Assembly: GCA_002491905.1 (NCBI GenBank)
Contig: DKWV01000008.1
Location: 1 to 54,982, forward strand
Direction: 5' to 3'
Source of the DNA: Lachnospiraceae bacterium UBA7143
GTDB lineage: Bacteria; Bacillota; Clostridia; Lachnospirales; Lachnospiraceae
Length of the DNA stretch: 54,982 nt
Shown here: piece after piece, positions 51,366-54,982 of the stretch
Position numbering within the stretch: position 1 is the stretch's first letter
Layout of the letters: each line of letters starts with the position of its first letter
Program-made: the position numbers and the translations under genes
The notes under the pieces: model-generated
What the model was told of the DNA's origin: nothing
The model's database searches: none
Seen by the model: only the letters and a program-made list of their open reading frames with translations

Positions 51366-51552
51366 AAGCTCCCTCCATGAGTACGGGTCATCGCCCCTGC
51401 ATCCCTGCCGTTTCATATCCTCATATACCTATTGGTATATATTACATATTATATATGATACAGACTAGAAAATAAATAGATCATTTGTAATATTTTCTCA
51501 ATATACAATGGAGCGCTTATCGTTCGTTGTGCAAATTTTACTAAAATATAAT

Positions 51553-54276
51553 TTATTCTGCCTCCCTGAGTCTCTCCACCACTGACCGCTTCGCCACGTA
51601 GTGATAGGAAGCAAGCGGAATCACAGCACCGATCAAGAGAAATGCCGGAGCAACTAAGAGAATCGGCGTCACTGTCAGATGGTAGCTGAAAAACCAGAAC
51701 ATCCCTTCCAGGACACTGCTGGCAAGCGGTCCCATAAGGATCGTCAAAACCAGGGTGATCACGATGGAACTTCCCGCAAACACCATGCCTTCCGTGATCA
51801 GCATCTGCTTGAGCTGCTTTCCCGCCATGCCCACGGACTGCAATACTGCAAATTCCCGCTTTCTCGCCATGATACCCGTCAGGATCGCGTTCAGAAAATT
51901 CAAGATGCCCACCAGACCGACAACCAGCGCCGCGCCGCTGCCCACCATCATGAACATATTGCGGAAACCGTTAAAATCTTCCTCCTCACTTTTTCTGCTC
52001 TCATAATCGTATTGAGAATCATCGCTGCCCGCAAAATCGTGCATCCACTGTTCCACCTGTTCTTCCTTATCATCCTCGCAGTCAAACGCGTAATAAAGAA
52101 TATCCGACGTCCCCGAATCCCGTATAAACGTGTCCGCGCCCATCACAAACTCATCCGCACCGTAATAACGATAAGAAATCTGGCTCGGCACCTCCACCAG
52201 CGCCGCCACCTCATATACTTTATCCTCATACACCGTAGCCCTTTGCTGCCACAGCTTACCGCTAAGATCCTCGTCCTCCCCGTATACTTCGCCGGTCTTC
52301 GGGTTGTAATACTCGTACTCCTTTATATAGCGGATTGTAACCTGATCCCCCAGCTTCGCCCAGTGGGAGTCCTCGTCAATATTTCCGTAATCATCTGCAC
52401 TGTAAACTGCCGCCACATAATTGCCGCCCTCTTTCAGCTTATCAAGATCGCCTTCGAGCACATTGAGTTTATCCAGCACAAAGTCCTCCATTCCAAAAAG
52501 CTGCACGCGGTCAAGATACATATCTCCCGCCTTTTCCAAAAACCCTATATACTGGTCTACTATCTCCGGGCTGTTCCACTGACCCTGCATTTTACGAATC
52601 CATTCTTCCTTGACAAATTCCACCGCACTGAAAGTTTTTTGATAAGTTCTGCCGCCTTTCACACCGTCAAGCGCCTCGATCTGCGAGACAGCCTCCTCCG
52701 GAAAGGACGCTGCGTTAAGATGACCGGTCACCTGAAAATAGGATGCGTCTGCGGTAATAAAATCCGTTACCACGCGCATGGATAAATATTTATCCATATC
52801 AAACCCGTTTGCCACAATAAAGGTAAGATTTAAAATTACCACCGCAAAGGACATGGAAATCACCGTAATCACAGTCTTACTTCTATTTCTTCCCAGATTC
52901 GCCATTGCCATGCGGAAAATGGACGCGCCCTTCCCCGGAATCTCAGCTTCACCCGGAGAATGCCGTCTTTCAGGCATTCTCCCGCGTGAGACATAGAGCT
53001 TCTTCACGAAGCAGCCTCTGCTGCGAGTGTTAGAAGTTCTTCTCACGCTGGCGTTGTCCGTGTAGCGCATCGCCTCCACGGGGGAAATTTTTGCCGCCAT
53101 CCTGCGGGGTTTTCTGCAGGAAAGCCAGACCGTCACCAGTGAAAAGGCCGCCGCGCCCAGAAAAATTACAGGGCTGACCGAATAAGTCAATGCTATGCCG
53201 TTAAGCTGCGACACCACAACGCCTGTCATCACCACGCCCACGCCGTAGCCAACGGCAAGACCGATGGGAATCCCCAGCGCCGACAGCAAGAACGCCTGCT
53301 GAGAAATAATGCGCTTGATCTGGCGTCCGGTAGTGCCAATCGTTTTTAACAACCCGTAAAAACGCACGTCATTTGATACCGATATCTGAAAAATATTGTA
53401 GATGATCAGGTAGCCCGTAAAAATGATCAGAAGCATCACCGCAATCAGGGCAAGCACCGTGGAAATATCTATGGCATCCTCAAACTGCGCCGAAACATAG
53501 CCCCAGTTGACACCGATTCTAATATAGTTATCTCCCTGATCCAACCCTTCCGACTGGTAGCCGTGCCGCGCCAAAATGGTATCCATGTTTTCCTCAATAT
53601 GAGAGGCGTTTTTAAACATCACATCCATATTCCAGGTTCCGGTCATCCCGTCCTTGCCCTGCGTATGCAGTTTTTCAAAGATTTCCTGCGTCCGACTTTC
53701 GGGAATCAGTACATGGTTCGCTACGATCGCCTCATCATAGTCCCAATAGCCGCACAGGGTAAAGGTTTCTGTCGTCTCCTCGCCGTCCACCATAAAAGTC
53801 ATGGTAAATTCATTGCCGATCACAGGCTCCACCCCCAAGAGGGAAAGGACTCTCAAATCCGTTGCCGCCTCATTTGTGCCTTCCCTGGGCAGCCGCCCTT
53901 CCTTCGGCGTAAGGAACATCCATTTTGCCTCGTTTTCGTCGCAGTAGCTGACCTCCACATGGCTCTTTTGAAAAGGCTCTTTGTCCGGCATACCGCAGAA
54001 TATTCTCTTTCCATATTCCTTGATCAGCGGGTCATCTTTTAACGCCTCAAACTGTTCTTCTGTCAGATACTTAAACCCACCGTGAGAATAACCGCCCACC
54101 TGCCGAAAATTCGACTGCTCGAACCCGTGCTTGATGGACATGCCCACCGTAAACAGAACCGTAAACAAAATCGTAGTCAGCGCAATCGCCGCCACCGTGA
54201 TGATATTTCTGACCTTTGCCGCCTTGAAGCTGGCTACGCTGAGACGGCGGATACATTTTCTATTGGAAACATTCAT
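51553..54276 (-). CDS. MacB/FtsX-type ABC transporter permease
   Basis: 907 aa. Layout: an N-terminal helix; a large outside domain; three helices with an FtsX domain (about 265-385); a cytoplasmic linker; a second helix (about 460) with its outside domain; and a last FtsX unit (about 780-900). The linker segment, residues about 410-441, is encoded by copy B of the two-hairpin repeat, in frame. Family members move lipoproteins, peptides or toxins out of the membrane by mechanical work, often giving resistance to antimicrobial peptides. Its ATG overlaps the ATPase stop as ATGA. Confidence 0.93.
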   Translation of the reverse strand: MNVSNRKCIRRLSVASFKAAKVRNIITVAAIALTTILFTVLFTVGMSIKHGFEQSNFRQVGGYSHGGFKYLTEEQFEALKDDPLIKEYGKRIFCGMPDKEPFQKSHVEVSYCDENEAKWMFLTPKEGRLPREGTNEAATDLRVLSLLGVEPVIGNEFTMTFMVDGEETTETFTLCGYWDYDEAIVANHVLIPESRTQEIFEKLHTQGKDGMTGTWNMDVMFKNASHIEENMDTILARHGYQSEGLDQGDNYIRIGVNWGYVSAQFEDAIDISTVLALIAVMLLIIFTGYLIIYNIFQISVSNDVRFYGLLKTIGTTGRQIKRIISQQAFLLSALGIPIGLAVGYGVGVVMTGVVVSQLNGIALTYSVSPVIFLGAAAFSLVTVWLSCRKPRRMAAKISPVEAMRYTDNASVRRTSNTRSRGCFVKKLYVSRGRMPERRHSPGEAEIPGKGASIFRMAMANLGRNRSKTVITVISMSFAVVILNLTFIVANGFDMDKYLSMRVVTDFITADASYFQVTGHLNAASFPEEAVSQIEALDGVKGGRTYQKTFSAVEFVKEEWIRKMQGQWNSPEIVDQYIGFLEKAGDMYLDRVQLFGMEDFVLDKLNVLEGDLDKLKEGGNYVAAVYSADDYGNIDEDSHWAKLGDQVTIRYIKEYEYYNPKTGEVYGEDEDLSGKLWQQRATVYEDKVYEVAALVEVPSQISYRYYGADEFVMGADTFIRDSGTSDILYYAFDCEDDKEEQVEQWMHDFAGSDDSQYDYESRKSEEEDFNGFRNMFMMVGSGAALVVGLVGILNFLNAILTGIMARKREFAVLQSVGMAGKQLKQMLITEGMVFAGSSIVITLVLTILMGPLASSVLEGMFWFFSYHLTVTPILLVAPAFLLIGAVIPLASYHYVAKRSVVERLREAE
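52954..53048 (+). repeat. Two-hairpin repeat element, copy B (inside the FtsX gene)
   Basis: Plus strand: hairpin 1, GGAGAATGCC (52955-52964) with GGCATTCTCC (52973-52982). Then P1 GCGTGAGA (52984-52991) with TCTCACGC (53041-53048), a 3-nt bulge, P2 AGAGCTTCT (52995-53003) with AGAAGTTCT (53032-53040), and P3 GCAGC/GCTGC. Same plan as copy A, base pairs kept while bases differ. It reads antisense to the permease and leaves its frame open. Confidence 0.87.
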
Positions 54277-54938
54277 TTCACAATCCTCCCGTCCTCCAAA
54301 TGTATGACTCGATCCGCCAACTGCGCAATCGCCTCATTATGCGTAATCATAACAATCGTCTGCGAAAATTTCTGTCCTGTCACCTTAAGCAGGCTTAACA
54401 CATCCTGGCTGGTTTTGGAATCCAGGTTTCCCGTAGGCTCATCTGCCAAAATGATGGCAGGCTTCGATGCCAGCGCACGGGCGATCGCCACCCTCTGCTG
54501 CTGCCCGCCGGAAAGATTATTGGAGAGGTTATTCAACTTTGCAGTTAAGCCCAGCGTATCAATGATATCCGCAATGTAAGCGCGGTCGGGGGTTCCCCCG
54601 TCGAGCTGCACCGGAAGAAGGATATTCTCATAGACATTCAAAACCGGCACCAGATTATAATTCTGGAACACAAAACCTATTTTCCTGCGTCGAAATATCG
54701 TTAATTCCTCGTCCTTTAAGCCAAAGATTTCCTTGCCATCCACCGTGACGGAGCCGGACGTGGGCCGGTCAAGCCCGCCCAGCATATGAAGGAGCGTGCT
54801 CTTTCCGCTGCCGGATGTACCCACGATGGCGATAAATTCGCCCTTTTCCACCGTCAGATTCACACCGTCCAGAGCGCGCACCTCGTTTTCACCCGAGCCG
54901 TAGACTTTCCTTAAATCTTTTGTTGACAATATCGTCAT
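54273..54938 (-). CDS. ABC transporter ATPase (MacB/LolD type)
   Basis: 221 aa. Walker A GTSGSGKST, Q-loop in GFVFQNYNL, signature LSGGQQQRVAIARAL, Walker B IILADEPTGNLD, H-loop VMITHNEA. It energises the FtsX-type permease encoded next. AAAGGAGG precedes the ATG at good spacing. Only 44 nt of upstream sequence remain in the window, too little to judge the promoter. Confidence 0.96.
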   Translation of the reverse strand: MTILSTKDLRKVYGSGENEVRALDGVNLTVEKGEFIAIVGTSGSGKSTLLHMLGGLDRPTSGSVTVDGKEIFGLKDEELTIFRRRKIGFVFQNYNLVPVLNVYENILLPVQLDGGTPDRAYIADIIDTLGLTAKLNNLSNNLSGGQQQRVAIARALASKPAIILADEPTGNLDSKTSQDVLSLLKVTGQKFSQTIVMITHNEAIAQLADRVIHLEDGRIVK

Positions 54939-54982
54939 ACTTATTTTCCTCCTTTAAAACAAAATCTGCATTGTGAAGCGCT

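Noticed and set aside
51486..51552. Sigma-28 promoter of flagellin 2
   Set aside because: AACGATAA resembles the -10, but the nearest TAAA is about three bases too close for the usual spacing, so I do not list it as a feature.
1..54982. CRISPR arrays, rRNA genes, transposase or integrase genes
   Set aside because: No regularly spaced repeats, rRNA sequence, or transposase or recombinase open frames were seen on either strand.

Overview
The window reads as the chromosome of a motile, Gram-positive anaerobe of the class Clostridia, most probably family Lachnospiraceae (an inference from gene content). Signs are two flagellins with FliS, a CheC-type protein, a Tad pilus locus without an outer-membrane secretin, the sporulation gene bofA beside a DUF2508/YaaL gene, a two-subunit iron-sulfur fumarase, a CarD-type regulator, and many families I know mainly from Lachnospiraceae (DUF6382-FHA, DUF5702, DUF6240). 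GC is moderate, with more AT-rich patches at about 22-28 kb. Almost every gene is on the minus strand. The plus-strand exceptions are the DUF2508 gene, the restriction-modification genes, tRNA-Lys and comFB.

Layout. 0.1-5 kb: fumarase subunits, a HIT protein, a flavodoxin/SCP2 protein, a rhomboid protease and a Nudix hydrolase. 5-15 kb: a Tad (type IVb) pilus operon read from a strong promoter near 15.16-15.19 kb: prepilin peptidase, TadZ, the TadA ATPase, TadB, TadC, Flp pilin, a DUF5702/TadG-like protein, a TadE-like protein, a second prepilin peptidase, another TadE-like protein and an FHA protein. 15.2-16 kb: bofA and DUF2508, divergent. 16-21 kb: fliS, flagellin and a 1039-aa DUF6240 protein. 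21-26.5 kb: an accessory stretch of uncharacterised proteins, three of which share a short motif and two of which share a 107-bp direct repeat. 26.6-28.4 kb: a BlaR1/BlaI-like pair with a clear operator inside its promoter. 28.6-31.1 kb: a C5-methyltransferase, a BsaWI-like endonuclease and Vsr. 31.2-37.7 kb: glgB, a TPR/AAA-like protein, rsmA and tatD. 37.9 kb: tRNA-Lys(CTT). 38-46.7 kb: a sugar ABC transporter (ATPase, permease, doubled binding protein), a YesN/YesM-type two-component pair and a nucleotide-site-less ABC-ATPase homologue. 47-49 kb: a metal-efflux permease, ComFB and CarD. 49.2-51.4 kb: a CheC-type protein and a second flagellin. 51.5-54.9 kb: a MacB/FtsX-type ABC exporter.

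How the parts may work together. The Tad genes form one assembly machine for a surface pilus. The flagellin, FliS and CheC genes serve motility, and the DUF6240 protein shares the flagellin operon. The sugar transporter probably answers to the two-component pair just downstream, with the degenerate ABC protein as a possible modulator. Methyltransferase, endonuclease and Vsr make a self-contained restriction unit whose Vsr can repair mismatches left by 5-methylcytosine deamination.

The least expected signals are: (1) a ~95-nt two-hairpin element present twice, once between bofA and DUF2508 and once inside the FtsX permease gene, with compensatory base changes in its stems; (2) a 30-nt inverted repeat around 101 nt that covers the ribosome-binding site and start codon of a TadE-like gene and whose inversion would keep an open frame; (3) a sugar-binding lipoprotein with two near-identical binding domains in one chain; (4) the ABC-ATPase homologue lacking both Walker A motifs; (5) the modular accessory gene family at 22-26 kb.
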